Source of the DNA: Neobacillus driksii
GTDB taxonomy: Bacteria > Bacillota > Bacilli > Bacillales > Cytobacillaceae
Assembly (NCBI RefSeq): GCF_013409995.1
Contig: NZ_JACCBX010000018.1
Span: 62,001-126,000 of the forward strand
DNA length: 64,000 nucleotides
Reading direction: 5' to 3'
Shown: positions 1 through 8,608 of the stretch, piece after piece
Position numbering within the stretch: the stretch's first letter is position 1
Layout: every line of letters begins with the position of its first letter
Translations under genes and position numbers: made by a program
Notes under the pieces: model-generated
The model's input: only the letters and a program-made list of their open reading frames with translations
The model's database searches: none
What the model was told of the DNA's origin: nothing

Positions 1-153
1 TCGGAAAGAAACAGTAAGTTAATAGTTTTACTTTTGTAAAGGCCGTTTCATACTGAATCGGTCTTTTGTGCTAGTAACAAAAAAATCTAGTAAATCACAA
101 ATTAGTGCTATAGGTTAGAACTACTTAACGAAAACTCCGGATGCTAACATATG

Positions 154-167
154 TGTAAGGGCTTTCA
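154..167 (+). promoter_or_regulatory. candidate cre (CcpA) site upstream of mglB
   Basis: TGTAAGGGCTTTCA matches the Bacillus cre consensus TGWAANCGNTNWCA at all but one position and is nearly palindromic. It lies about 60 bp before the mglB start, where catabolite control of a sugar importer is expected. That CcpA binds here is inferred. The rest of 1-228 shows no gene; it is presumably the leader of the mgl operon. Confidence 0.4.
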
Positions 168-228
168 ATGGTAAAGGGTAAGCGAGTTACCAGAGTCTTT
201 ACTAAATAGCAAAAAGGAGAAGGATGAC

Positions 229-1293
229 ATGTTTAAAAACAAAAAAGGGTTAGTTCTATCTTTAACAGTTGCATCTAGCATTCTATTAGCAACTGGCTGT
301 GGCAGTACAGAGAGCAGTTCCACAGATTCTGGAAAAGGCAAGGACAGCGATCTGCCAGCAGTAGGTGCAACCATTTATAAATTCGATGACAACTTCATGT
401 CCTATGTACGTCGTGCGATGGAAACTACAGCTGACGGAAAAGTTAATTTAATGCTAAATGACTCTCAAAATGACCAAGCAAAGCAAGTGGAGCAAGTTGA
501 TACACTCATAGCAAAAGGGGCAAAATCGCTGGCTATTAACCTTGTAGACCCTAAAGCAGCACAAACCATTATTGATAAGGCTAAAGTAAAGGACATTCCA
601 GTTATCTTCTTTAACAAAGAGCCAGATGCCTCTGTATTAAAAGGATATGAAAAAGCTTACTATGTAGGAACGACTTCATCTGAATCTGGTATCCTCCAAG
701 GTGAATTAATCGCCAAGGCTTGGGAAGCAAACAAAGAAAAATGGGATAAAAATGGTGATGGAAAGCTTCAATACGTTTTATTAAAAGGTGAACCGGGTCA
801 CCCTGACGCTGAAGCTCGTACTAAATATGTTGTTGACACTGTGAAGGAAAAGGGAATTGAAGTAGATGAATTAGCATTAGATACAGGTATGTGGGATGCA
901 ATGAAAGCAACAGAAAAAATGGATGCTTGGATTGCAAAATACAACGAGAGTATCGAATTTGTTATTGCAAATAACGATGGTATGGCATTAGGTGCTATCG
1001 CTTCACTTGAAAAAGCAGGCTACTTCTCGGGTGACAAGTTTATGCCAGTTGTTGGGGTAGATGCGATTCCAGAAGCACTTGAAATGATTGAAAAAGGAAA
1101 AATGGTTGGATCTGTTTTGAATGATGCGAAAAACCAAGGTGCAGCAACCGTTCAACTAGCTGCCAATGCTGCTAACGGTAAGGACGTATTAGAAGGAACA
1201 GAATGGAAATTAGACGACTCCAAAGCGGTTCGTGTACCTTATATCGAGATTACCAAAGAAAATATCCAAGTTGGAAAAGACGCATACAAATAG
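229..1293 (+). CDS. mglB: galactose/glucose-binding lipoprotein MglB of an ABC importer
   Basis: Extracytoplasmic sugar receptor feeding the MglA/MglC importer encoded downstream. The first 24 residues form a lipoprotein signal peptide ending in the lipobox LATGC (Cys24), so it should be membrane-tethered. The rest is a periplasmic-binding-protein type I fold. A calcium-binding EF-like loop, DKNGDGKLQ at about residue 173, followed by LLKGEPGHPDAEART, is diagnostic for MglB-type glucose/galactose receptors. Length (354 aa) fits the family. AAGGAGAAGG lies just before the ATG. It is first in an mglB-mglA-mglC operon, and a hairpin-rich intergenic segment separates it from mglA. The exact sugar cannot be read from sequence. 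Confidence 0.93.
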   Translation: MFKNKKGLVLSLTVASSILLATGCGSTESSSTDSGKGKDSDLPAVGATIYKFDDNFMSYVRRAMETTADGKVNLMLNDSQNDQAKQVEQVDTLIAKGAKSLAINLVDPKAAQTIIDKAKVKDIPVIFFNKEPDASVLKGYEKAYYVGTTSSESGILQGELIAKAWEANKEKWDKNGDGKLQYVLLKGEPGHPDAEARTKYVVDTVKEKGIEVDELALDTGMWDAMKATEKMDAWIAKYNESIEFVIANNDGMALGAIASLEKAGYFSGDKFMPVVGVDAIPEALEMIEKGKMVGSVLNDAKNQGAATVQLAANAANGKDVLEGTEWKLDDSKAVRVPYIEITKENIQVGKDAYK

Positions 1294-1295
1294 AA

Positions 1296-1378
1296 AAGCA
1301 GAAGCGCCTGGTCCGAGGATTGCCTCTAAGGCGCTCCTCGAACAAAGGAAAAGGATCATTATTCTTTTCCTTCGTTCG
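1296..1378. repeat. REP-like hairpin segment between mglB and mglA
   Basis: Two adjacent inverted repeats. The first pairs AGCGCC (1303-1308) with GGCGCT (1330-1335) around an inner GAGG/CCTC pair. The second is a 15-bp stem, arms 1339-1353 and 1364-1378, with one A/C mismatch. The first part resembles the AAGCGGAAGCGCC-type dispersed repeat common in Bacillaceae intergenic regions (recalled from other genomes, not searched). No clean U-tract follows, so it is more likely an mRNA-stabilising or partial-termination element than a full terminator. Such a segment after a binding-protein gene usually raises receptor output over the transporter subunits. Confidence 0.5.
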
Positions 1379-1474
1379 GGGTTATGTTTCAAGGTACATT
1401 TGAAACAGGACTGATAAATTCAAATCTTACTATATAAAAACGCAGTTTAAATGGTTAGGCAAGGAGGTTTAAGC

Positions 1475-2977
1475 ATGTCAAAGGCCAGTTCAACGAATTT
1501 ACTCGAAATGATTAATTTAACAAAGAGATTTCCTGGCGTAATTGCTCTTAATAACGTTTCACTTAAAGTGAAGGCAGGGACAGTACATGCCTTAATGGGT
1601 GAGAATGGTGCAGGGAAATCGACCTTAATGAAGTGCTTATTCGGGATTTATTCCATGGATGAAGGAAAAATTCTGTTAGAGGGAAAAGAGGTTTCGTTTG
1701 CGAATTCAAAGCAAGCTCTTGAAAACGGAGTTTCAATGGTCCATCAGGAACTCAACCAAGTCCGTCAGCAAAATGTTATGGACAATATTTGGCTAGGAAG
1801 ATATCCGAAAAAAGGCATTTTTATTGATGAAAAGAAAATGTATGAAGATACAGCCGCTATCTTCAAGAGCCTTGACATTAACATTGATCCACGCAGTAAA
1901 GTAGGAACCTTATCTGTTTCTGAAATGCAGATGGTGGAAATTGCAAAAGCTGTTTCATACCATTCTAAATTAATCGTAATGGACGAGCCAACTTCCTCCC
2001 TTACAGAAAAAGAAGTAAATCATTTATTTACGATTATTAAAAAATTGCAAAGTGAAAACGTAGCGATTATCTATATTTCACACAAGATGGAAGAAATTTT
2101 AAAAATCTCTGACGAGGTGACCATCATGCGTGATGGTCAGTACATTGCAACGAAAAGTGCGAAAGAATTAACAACGGACGAAATCATAAAGTTAATGGTT
2201 GGCCGTGACTTATCACAGCGTTTTCCAGCTAAGATCAATCAACCTGGGGAGGTAACCCTTAAGGTTAAAGATTTAACTGCAGAAACAGAAGGGTCATTTT
2301 CTGCTATTAACTTTGAGTTAAGAAAAGGGGAGATATTAGGGATTGCCGGTTTGGTCGGTTCCAAACGTACAGAGGTGATGGAAGCACTGTTCGGAATCAG
2401 AGGAGTTAAATCAGGAAGTATTGAATTAAATGGTAAAGTGGTTCAAAATCTTTCCCCGCAGCATGCCATAAAAAATGGCTTTGCATTGGTAACAGAAGAA
2501 AGAAGAACAACTGGGATATATCCACAGCTCAGCATTAGCTTCAACTCTATTATTGCCAACCTTTCTCAATATCGAAAAGGATTGTTTTTATCAGAAAGCA
2601 AAGTCCATGATGATACAAAGTGGGTAATCGATTCTATGAAAGTAAAGACACCATCGCAAAGAACTCCAATCGGAAGTCTTTCGGGCGGTAATCAGCAAAA
2701 AGTAATTATTGGACGCTGGCTGCTCACAAAACCGGAAGTATTATTGCTGGATGAGCCGACAAGAGGTATAGATGTTGGCGCGAAATTTGAAATCTATCAA
2801 CTGATTAATGAATTAGCAGCGCAAGGCAAAGGGATTATCATGATTTCTTCTGAAATGCCTGAACTACTTGGCGTAACAGACAGAATTTTAGTAATGAGTA
2901 ATGGAAGAGCAGCCGGAATCGTAGAAACAAAAACAACCACACAAGAAGAAATTATGCGACTGGCAGCGTTGTATTAG
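1475..2977 (+). CDS. mglA: sugar ABC transporter ATPase MglA (two ATP-binding domains)
   Basis: Energises galactose/glucose import with MglB and MglC. Two ABC modules are in tandem. The first has Walker [10 protein letters not shown] near residue 43, signature LSVSEMQ near 147 and Walker [11 protein letters not shown]. The second, degenerate in Walker A as usual for carbohydrate importers, keeps LSGGNQQK near 403 and LLLDEPTRG. Total 500 aa, normal for MglA/RbsA. The chosen ATG has AAGGAGG 8 nt upstream; an in-frame ATG 24 nt earlier lacks a ribosome site. The stop codon overlaps the mglC ribosome site, so translation is probably coupled. Confidence 0.93.
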   Translation: MSKASSTNLLEMINLTKRFPGVIALNNVSLKVKAGTVHALMGENGAGKSTLMKCLFGIYSMDEGKILLEGKEVSFANSKQALENGVSMVHQELNQVRQQNVMDNIWLGRYPKKGIFIDEKKMYEDTAAIFKSLDINIDPRSKVGTLSVSEMQMVEIAKAVSYHSKLIVMDEPTSSLTEKEVNHLFTIIKKLQSENVAIIYISHKMEEILKISDEVTIMRDGQYIATKSAKELTTDEIIKLMVGRDLSQRFPAKINQPGEVTLKVKDLTAETEGSFSAINFELRKGEILGIAGLVGSKRTEVMEALFGIRGVKSGSIELNGKVVQNLSPQHAIKNGFALVTEERRTTGIYPQLSISFNSIIANLSQYRKGLFLSESKVHDDTKWVIDSMKVKTPSQRTPIGSLSGGNQQKVIIGRWLLTKPEVLLLDEPTRGIDVGAKFEIYQLINELAAQGKGIIMISSEMPELLGVTDRILVMSNGRAAGIVETKTTTQEEIMRLAALY

Positions 2978-2990
2978 GAGGAGATGTAAA

Positions 2991-4013
2991 ATGAATACTC
3001 AGGCCACTAAAAGATCTACGATTACAAAATGGCTATTTGATAATGTTATCTATGTATTTTTGATTCTACTAGTTATTGGGATTGTGATTGCGTCTCCTGA
3101 CTTTTTGTCGATGACGAACTTAATTAATATCCTAAGCCAGTCATCCTCAAGGATCATTATTGCACTTGGTATAGCAGGGATCTTGATATTAGGCGGGACA
3201 GACTTATCAGCCGGACGAATGGTCGGACTTGCGGCGGTAGTCTCAGCGTCGTTACTGCAAGCTGGGGATTATGCGTATAAAATGTATCCGAACTTACCGG
3301 AATTACCTTTATTTGTTCCGATTATTATTGCAATGTTGGTAACGGGACTATTTGGGACGTTAAACGGGTTTATTGTATCTAAATTTCATGTACCGCCTTT
3401 TATTGCTACTTTAGGTATGATGATTGGTGTCTACGGAATTACGTCTATTTACTTTGACCGTCCTCCATATGGAGCACAGCCAATTGGCGGTTTAAGCGAA
3501 AGCTTTACGACATTTGCACAAAAAGGAATTAAATTAGGTCAATATGAATTCCCATTTCTGATTTTATATGCAATTGTATTTTCGATCATTATTTGGGTAA
3601 TGTGGAATAAAACACAGCTTGGTAAAAATATGTATGCTATTGGCGGCAATCCTGAAGCAGCAAAGGTTTCCGGCGTTAACGTTGCAAAAAATATTATCAT
3701 CATTTACATGATTGCAGGTTTATTATATGGATTCTCAGGTACATTAGAAGCTGGCCGTGTTGGCAGTGCAACCAATAATACTGGTAATATGTACGAGTTA
3801 GACGCGATTGCAGCCTGTGTAGTAGGTGGTGTTTCCTTATCAGGCGGGATTGGAACTGTACCGGGAGTCATCACAGGGGTGCTAATTTTCCAAGTTATAA
3901 ACTACGGTTTAGCCTTCCTTGGTGTAAGTCCATATATTCAATTTATCGTAAAAGGCGCCATCATCATCGTAGCGGTGGCTTTTGATATGCGGAAGCATGC
4001 TAAGAAAAAATAA
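2991..4013 (+). CDS. mglC: sugar ABC transporter permease MglC
   Basis: Membrane-spanning subunit of the mgl importer. About 8-10 hydrophobic segments span its 340 residues, with the branched-chain/ribose permease family signature region including GGTDLSAGRMVGLAA near residue 65 and GGNPEAAKVSGV near 220. It lies 13 nt after mglA behind AGGAGGAG. It closes the operon, and a strong terminator follows within 45 nt. Substrate assignment rests on the MglB partner rather than on the permease. Confidence 0.92.
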   Translation: MNTQATKRSTITKWLFDNVIYVFLILLVIGIVIASPDFLSMTNLINILSQSSSRIIIALGIAGILILGGTDLSAGRMVGLAAVVSASLLQAGDYAYKMYPNLPELPLFVPIIIAMLVTGLFGTLNGFIVSKFHVPPFIATLGMMIGVYGITSIYFDRPPYGAQPIGGLSESFTTFAQKGIKLGQYEFPFLILYAIVFSIIIWVMWNKTQLGKNMYAIGGNPEAAKVSGVNVAKNIIIIYMIAGLLYGFSGTLEAGRVGSATNNTGNMYELDAIAACVVGGVSLSGGIGTVPGVITGVLIFQVINYGLAFLGVSPYIQFIVKGAIIIVAVAFDMRKHAKKK

Positions 4014-4021
4014 TGACAAAC

Positions 4022-4054
4022 GGGCATTCCCATGTGGGGATGCCTTTCGTTTTT
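4022..4054 (+). terminator. intrinsic terminator of mglBAC
   Basis: GGCATTCCC (4023-4031) pairs with GGGGATGCC (4036-4044) around an ATGT loop, followed by TTTCGTTTTT. Confidence 0.85.
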
Positions 4055-4106
4055 GGGATTAACTGTTAAAATATAGGTAGTATTTAAAAAAAGGTTGTGA
4101 CTATTA

Positions 4107-4862
4107 ATGTGTTTAATATTGTTTGCCTATCAAGTTCATCCAACATATAAGCTAATCGTTGCTGCTAATCGAGATGAATTTTATCAAAGACCAACAGCTC
4201 CTGCACATTTTTGGGAAGACGCTCCGGACATCCTCGCAGGACGGGATTTAGAAAAAATGGGTACGTGGATGGGTGTTACGAGAAGTGGGCAATTTGCTGC
4301 TTTAACGAATTATCGGGATCCCAACGAAGTGACAGAGGGAAAACGGTCACGTGGAGAACTTGTATTAGACGCACTAAAGTATAATGGAGATGTTTTAGAG
4401 TATATAAAGGGTCTAGCTAGAAATAATGCCTTACATCCGGGGTACAATTTACTGGCTGGCGATGGAGATCAGCTATATTATTATTCGAATGTAGGACAGG
4501 AGTTAAAGAAGTTAACGCCGGGGATTTATGGTGTCAGCAATCATTTATTAAATACGGAATGGCCGAAAGTGCAAATGGGCAAAGCGGGGTTAACAGAGAT
4601 CATAAACAAAAAACAGACGGATTTAGTAGAAGATCTTTTAACTCTGCTTCAAAAAGCAGACCAAGCTCCGGATAAAAACCTTCCTAAAACTGGTGTATCA
4701 GTAGAATTAGAGAGAATGCTTTCACCAATGTTTATCAAGAGTGAAAATTATGGGACGAGAAGTTCAACCGTTTTATTACTGTCGGAAAAAGAAATACAGT
4801 ATGTGGAACGTGTATTTTCCAATAACGAAATAAAGGATCAACAGTATACAATTAAACGGTGA
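4107..4862 (+). CDS. NRDE (TANGO2-like) family protein
   Basis: Starts MCLI with Cys2, the potential Ntn-type nucleophile, and carries the family-naming motif NRDE at residues 21-24. Other family marks are the GTWMGVT segment near 50 and NYRDP near 70. At 251 aa it is full length. The biochemical function of bacterial NRDE proteins is unsettled; animal TANGO2 has been linked to haem and lipid handling. It appears to be a single-gene transcription unit between the mgl terminator and a palindromic segment. The ribosome site (AAAAAGG) is modest. Confidence 0.8.
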   Translation: MCLILFAYQVHPTYKLIVAANRDEFYQRPTAPAHFWEDAPDILAGRDLEKMGTWMGVTRSGQFAALTNYRDPNEVTEGKRSRGELVLDALKYNGDVLEYIKGLARNNALHPGYNLLAGDGDQLYYYSNVGQELKKLTPGIYGVSNHLLNTEWPKVQMGKAGLTEIINKKQTDLVEDLLTLLQKADQAPDKNLPKTGVSVELERMLSPMFIKSENYGTRSSTVLLLSEKEIQYVERVFSNNEIKDQQYTIKR

Positions 4863-4868
4863 TAAAAA

Positions 4869-4921
4869 CTAATCAAACGTTTGATTAGATTGATTGCTAA
4901 ACTAATTAAACGTTTGATTAA
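4869..4921. repeat. pair of AT-rich palindromes, operator-like
   Basis: A perfect 20-bp palindrome (4869-4888) with core AATCAAACGTTTGATT is followed by a near copy at 4902-4921 with two mismatches across its axis. The centres are 33 bp apart, about three helical turns. The layout looks like tandem operators for a TetR-type dimer, but the site lies between two convergent genes with no promoter in view. It could alternatively form a weak bidirectional hairpin. Confidence 0.6.
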
Positions 4922-4935
4922 CTGTTTGAATGGAA

Positions 4936-5097
4936 TTATTCGGATTTATCGGGGGCCACATCTGGCTCCGCTCTTTTAGTCCCTTTGCTGACATAGGGCT
5001 TAGCATTTTTTGCTTTTTTAGCACCAGCCTGCCAACGATTCCAGCCTTTCTTACCTGTTCCTCTGCCTACTCCACTTTTCGCCTTTGCTTTGGGCAT
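4936..5097 (-). CDS. small basic protein of the DUF3934 type (53 aa)
   Basis: A 53-codon reading frame begins at ATG 5097 behind GGAG. The N-terminal 42 residues are strongly basic and rich in Gly and Lys, with GRGTGKKGWNRWQAGAKK and PYVSKGTKR. This matches my recollection of the Bacillus small-protein family DUF3934. The C-terminal tail (about 11 residues) is acidic. No membrane segment or cysteine is seen. Function unknown; the basic, Trp-containing core could bind nucleic acid, but that is speculation. It converges with the NRDE gene. Confidence 0.75.
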   Translation of the reverse strand: MPKAKAKSGVGRGTGKKGWNRWQAGAKKAKNAKPYVSKGTKRAEPDVAPDKSE

Positions 5098-5142
5098 ATA
5101 ACCACTCCATCATGATTGAAGACAGGATCCTTTTGAAAAAGG

Positions 5143-5385
5143 TTATTGAGTCTCGTGCCCAAAAAAACCTAATGCATATTTAATACCTTCTTCAATTGCG
5201 TTTGTATCATAACCTTGTAAATCCTCATGAGTAATTTCCAGGGTTGTTCTTGATAATGAATAGCCGCTGTCCAAATTAATATCCAGCAGGACTTCAAATC
5301 CATTTGCCGTGTTTTTAATTTCAATAATATCATAATCAAGTATAGGTGCTCCCGTTTGGTACTCTAAAGGTTCTAACTCTGACAT
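5143..5385 (-). CDS. hypothetical protein (80 aa)
   Basis: Begins MSELEPLEYQTG with GGAGGTG 5 nt upstream of the ATG at 5385; longer in-frame starts lack a ribosome site. The product is acidic and soluble, with no signal peptide or membrane segment. It contains an alternating hydrophobic pattern (FEVLLDINLDSGYSL) suggesting a small beta-rich fold and ends with a short helix-like segment (AIEEGIKYALGFFG). I do not recognise the family. It lies 45 bp upstream of, and on the same strand as, the DUF3934 gene, so the two may be co-transcribed. Confidence 0.7.
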   Translation of the reverse strand: MSELEPLEYQTGAPILDYDIIEIKNTANGFEVLLDINLDSGYSLSRTTLEITHEDLQGYDTNAIEEGIKYALGFFGHETQ

Positions 5386-5522
5386 TACCACACCTCCATC
5401 ATTACTTCTAGTCCACATTCGAACATAGGTTATACAAAAAGGGGAAAATATAAACATTCTTTTGCAACTTTCTCATTACATACTATAAAACAAAAAAGTG
5501 AAATAAATTGATACTTTGTCTA

Positions 5523-5550
5523 ATGACAGACATATGAGAATAGATATAAT
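5523..5550 (+). promoter_or_regulatory. putative sigma-A promoter for the M20 amidohydrolase at 5627
   Basis: ATGACA (5523-5528) and TATAAT (5545-5550) are separated by 16 bp, about 75 bp before the start codon. Confidence 0.45.
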
Positions 5551-5626
5551 TAATATTGACAGAATATTAACACAATAAAAGACTCCGTTATTAAACCTAC
5601 CAACATAAAAAAGGAGTGAGATATGC

Positions 5627-6859
5627 ATGCAGCGGCAAAAGCTTTTAATTAATGGGGAAAGATTAAAGAATGAGCTTGAACGATTTGCGCGCTTTGGCAG
5701 GACTGACAATAATGGGGTAACCCGTCTGGCATTATCAGAGGAGGATCGCTTAGCCAGAGATTTCTTCCGGTCATGCTGTGAGGAGGTAGGCTTAACCGTG
5801 AATGTTGATGATATGGGCTGTATGTACGCGACACTAGAAGGTGCTAGGAATTTGCCTCCAATCCTGATTGGTTCCCATCTGGATTCAGTGAAAAAAGGCG
5901 GCAGGTTTGACGGTGTGTTAGGCGTTTTAGCTGGTTTAGAAGTTGTACGAACACTGGTAGAAAATAATATCAAACCTCAAATCCCAATCACACTTGTTAA
6001 TTTTACGAATGAAGAGGGGGCGAGATTTGAGCCTTCGATGATGGCATCAGGCGTGCTTTCAGGTAAATTTGATAAGAAGGTGATGCTGAAAAAGAAAGAT
6101 CTTGCGGGAATCACTTTTGAGGAAGCACTTAAATCGATTGGGTATGAAGGGGAAGTAGAGAATCGTCTTAAAGAGGGTACTGCTTTCTTAGAATTGCATA
6201 TTGAACAAGGTCCGATTCTTGAAAAAGAAGCTTTGGCAATTGGCGTGGTCGAATGCGTGGTCGGCATGGCATGCTATGATATTGAAATCACAGGTGAATC
6301 CGACCACGCAGGAACTACGCCGATGAGTATGAGAAAAGATGCTCTTTTTGCTGCCAATAACCTCATTAATGAAATTCGCAGAGTATTAGGTCCATTAGAT
6401 GAAGAATTAGTATTTACGATCGGCAGGGTAAACGTGTACCCGAGTATTCATACCGTGATTCCGAATAAGGTTGTTTTTTCTCTAGAAGCAAGACACAAAA
6501 ATCCTGAGATAGTAAAGACATTTAAAGAATTCGTTGAAGATCTTCCAAATCGCGGTTTAAATGAAGGCTGTGAGGTAACAACGACTAAATTATGGGAGCG
6601 GGATACGGTTTGGTTTGATACTGAAATCGTTAACCAATTAGAAAAATCGGCACAGTCACTGGGATATAGTAATAAAAGAATGGTCAGCGGTGCCGGTCAC
6701 GACGCACAATTTATTGCCAGCCTTGTACCTTCCGCGATGCTTTTTGTTCCGAGTTTTAATGGGAAAAGCCATTGTGAAGAAGAACTGACCTCGTGGGAAG
6801 AGTGTGAAAAAGGGGTAACCGTATTATTGGATACTGTTTTAGCGTTATTATCGAAGTAA
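5627..6859 (+). CDS. M20-family amidase, hydantoinase/carbamoylase type
   Basis: Zn-dependent amidohydrolase of the N-carbamoyl-L-amino-acid hydrolase / allantoate deiminase group. Metal-ligand regions are visible: GSHLDSVKKGG near residue 83, FTNEEGARF near 127, LELHIEQGP near 190 and SGAGHDAQF near 360. DHAGTTPM near 228 belongs to the lid domain. Length 410 aa is standard. AAGGAG lies 10 nt before the ATG. It appears monocistronic and converges on an M20 peptidase across a shared terminator. Similar proteins split ureido or carbamoyl groups from purine or hydantoin breakdown products; the true substrate cannot be told. Confidence 0.85.
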   Translation: MQRQKLLINGERLKNELERFARFGRTDNNGVTRLALSEEDRLARDFFRSCCEEVGLTVNVDDMGCMYATLEGARNLPPILIGSHLDSVKKGGRFDGVLGVLAGLEVVRTLVENNIKPQIPITLVNFTNEEGARFEPSMMASGVLSGKFDKKVMLKKKDLAGITFEEALKSIGYEGEVENRLKEGTAFLELHIEQGPILEKEALAIGVVECVVGMACYDIEITGESDHAGTTPMSMRKDALFAANNLINEIRRVLGPLDEELVFTIGRVNVYPSIHTVIPNKVVFSLEARHKNPEIVKTFKEFVEDLPNRGLNEGCEVTTTKLWERDTVWFDTEIVNQLEKSAQSLGYSNKRMVSGAGHDAQFIASLVPSAMLFVPSFNGKSHCEEELTSWEECEKGVTVLLDTVLALLSK

Positions 6860-6863
6860 GAGC

Positions 6864-6897
6864 AGAGACACCGGTCATGGGACCTGGTGTCTCTTTA
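6864..6897. terminator. bidirectional terminator between convergent M20 genes
   Basis: AGAGACACC (6864-6872) pairs with GGTGTCTCT (6886-6894), with an inner GGTC/GACC pair; T-rich flank on the plus side. Confidence 0.75.
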
Positions 6898-6902
6898 GTA
6901 CC

Positions 6903-8363
6903 TCATGAATTCGATTCTTTAATAATTTCAGCGTAAAACTTAATCGCATTAATAAAGTTATCTTTACTAATATGCTCGTTTGTGCCATGCATTCTGTTTA
7001 AATCCTGAGAGGTAATTTGCACGGGCAAAAACCGATAGGTATTTTTGGAGATACTGTCATAATGCTTCGCGTCAGAGCCGGCAAACATTAAATAGGGGGC
7101 TATAATCGCGTCTTTATAGACATTTCTTGCCGCCTGTTGGATAGATTTAAATTCCCATCCGTTAGTCGAAGAAACCTTAGAAGCTTCACTTCCGGTAACG
7201 GTAACGTTAATAGCATCGTCCTCAATCGTATCCTCAATGAAGCTTTTGACATCTTCTAAAGAATCCCCAGGCATTAGACGGTGATTGATAATTGCCGTTG
7301 CTTTCTCAGGTAAAGCATTATATTGTTCTCCAGCTTGAAAAATGGTTGGGGCGATGGTGGTTCTAATCAGAGCGGCGGTCGCCGGCTGCTGCAACAGTAT
7401 TTGCTCAATAATAGGCTCGAAAATGACTTTATTGGCAAAAACATACCGCATCGGAAAACTCATTTCTGGTGCTACGTATTCAAATAAGTCTTCACCAGGA
7501 CCTCGAAGATCACCTTTAAACTGTGTATCTTCTAGCTTAGCGATCGCGCCCGCAATTCTTCCAATGTTGGTGTGGTTTTTCGGCTGAGAAGAGTGACCTC
7601 CGCTTCCTTCAATGGACAATTCCGAGGTAGCAGAGCCTTTTTCAGAGATTCCCACCACGCCTACTGGCTGGTCGACACCCGGAACCATGTTCTCAACAAT
7701 TGCTCCGCCTTCATCTAATACGAAGTCAAACGTGACTCCTCTAGCTTTTAAGGTATTTACAATCTTAAGGGCACCTTCATCCCCGCCAATTTCTTCGTCA
7801 AAACCAAACATTAGATATACATCTCTGGCTGGTTTGAAACCATCATTGATTAAAAATTCTACGGCTTCTAAGATTCCAATTACACCAACCTTGTCATCCA
7901 ATGTTCCGCGTCCCCATATTTTATCGTTTTCAACAGTGCCGCTGAAAGGAGGCTGTTCCCAATTGTCTTCCGTACCTTCTAACACAGGAACAACATCATA
8001 ATGACTGGTTAGGCCAATAGGGTTTTTACTAGAATCTGACCCTTGCCATTTATAAATAAGCCCATATTCATTTATTTTTTCTAATTCGAGTTGAGTGTGT
8101 ATGGATGGATAACTCTCTTCTAAGAAAGAAATAAACTTATCAAATTCAGTAAAATCAAACTTACTTCGCTTCTGATAGGATATTGTTTTATACGTAATCG
8201 CTTTCGAAAGGTGCTCAACAGCTTTAACCTCATTAATCATCACTACTGTTGGCTGGGGAGAAGGTTGTCTGGAAGTAACTAACATTGCATTGGAAGCGGT
8301 TACGATAATAAAAATTATAAGCAATCCACTAATCATCCCGAAAATAAGTCTTCGTTTTTTCAT
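6903..8363 (-). CDS. membrane-anchored M20 metallopeptidase
   Basis: An N-terminal hydrophobic segment (residues about 8-27) anchors or exports a M20/M25/M40 peptidase. Zn-site motifs are present: HYDVVPV near 120, GRGTLDDKVG near 152 and DEEIGG near 189. GGHSSQP near 257 marks the dimerisation (lid) domain. At 486 aa it is longer than cytosolic ArgE/DapE proteins and resembles the PM20D1/carboxypeptidase S branch, which acts on N-acyl or dipeptide substrates. GGAGG precedes the ATG at 8363. It is transcribed alone. Extracytoplasmic location of the catalytic part is inferred from the N-terminus. Confidence 0.85.
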   Translation of the reverse strand: MKKRRLIFGMISGLLIIFIIVTASNAMLVTSRQPSPQPTVVMINEVKAVEHLSKAITYKTISYQKRSKFDFTEFDKFISFLEESYPSIHTQLELEKINEYGLIYKWQGSDSSKNPIGLTSHYDVVPVLEGTEDNWEQPPFSGTVENDKIWGRGTLDDKVGVIGILEAVEFLINDGFKPARDVYLMFGFDEEIGGDEGALKIVNTLKARGVTFDFVLDEGGAIVENMVPGVDQPVGVVGISEKGSATSELSIEGSGGHSSQPKNHTNIGRIAGAIAKLEDTQFKGDLRGPGEDLFEYVAPEMSFPMRYVFANKVIFEPIIEQILLQQPATAALIRTTIAPTIFQAGEQYNALPEKATAIINHRLMPGDSLEDVKSFIEDTIEDDAINVTVTGSEASKVSSTNGWEFKSIQQAARNVYKDAIIAPYLMFAGSDAKHYDSISKNTYRFLPVQITSQDLNRMHGTNEHISKDNFINAIKFYAEIIKESNS

Positions 8364-8487
8364 AATAGGAATCCTCCATTCTCATCTCTATATTTCAATA
8401 CTATGAAGAGAAATCCCTTTATTTGTTATACTAGATTTTTTTGAAGTGATTTCTATTGAGAATTGAACAACTATTTTAAAAATTCTT

Positions 8488-8516
8488 TGCAGTTTATCGT
8501 GATATTTTGTATATTA
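8488..8516 (+). promoter_or_regulatory. putative sigma-A promoter of brnQ
   Basis: TTGCAG (8488-8493), 17-bp spacer, TATATT (8511-8516), about 90 bp before the brnQ start. The leader is too short for a T-box. Confidence 0.4.
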
Positions 8517-8608
8517 ATATAGTTATATTATCGAGTTTCACTTAATTATCTCTTTATTCTTCTGAAATGAGGAATTGGAAAATATTATATGAAAGATTGG
8601 AGCGTCAC

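Noticed and set aside
1-228. Gene before mglB
   Set aside because: No frame with a ribosome site or recognisable product; only a cre-like box is supported.
1203-1414. Short frames across the mglB-mglA junction
   Set aside because: They lie in the hairpin repeat and the mglB end, without ribosome sites.
4930-5115. Plus-strand frame of 61 codons
   Set aside because: No ribosome site and unlikely composition; the opposite strand carries the DUF3934 gene with a good ribosome site.
8517-8608. T-box leader for brnQ
   Set aside because: The leader after the likely promoter is about 90 nt and lacks a T-box motif and terminator/antiterminator pair.
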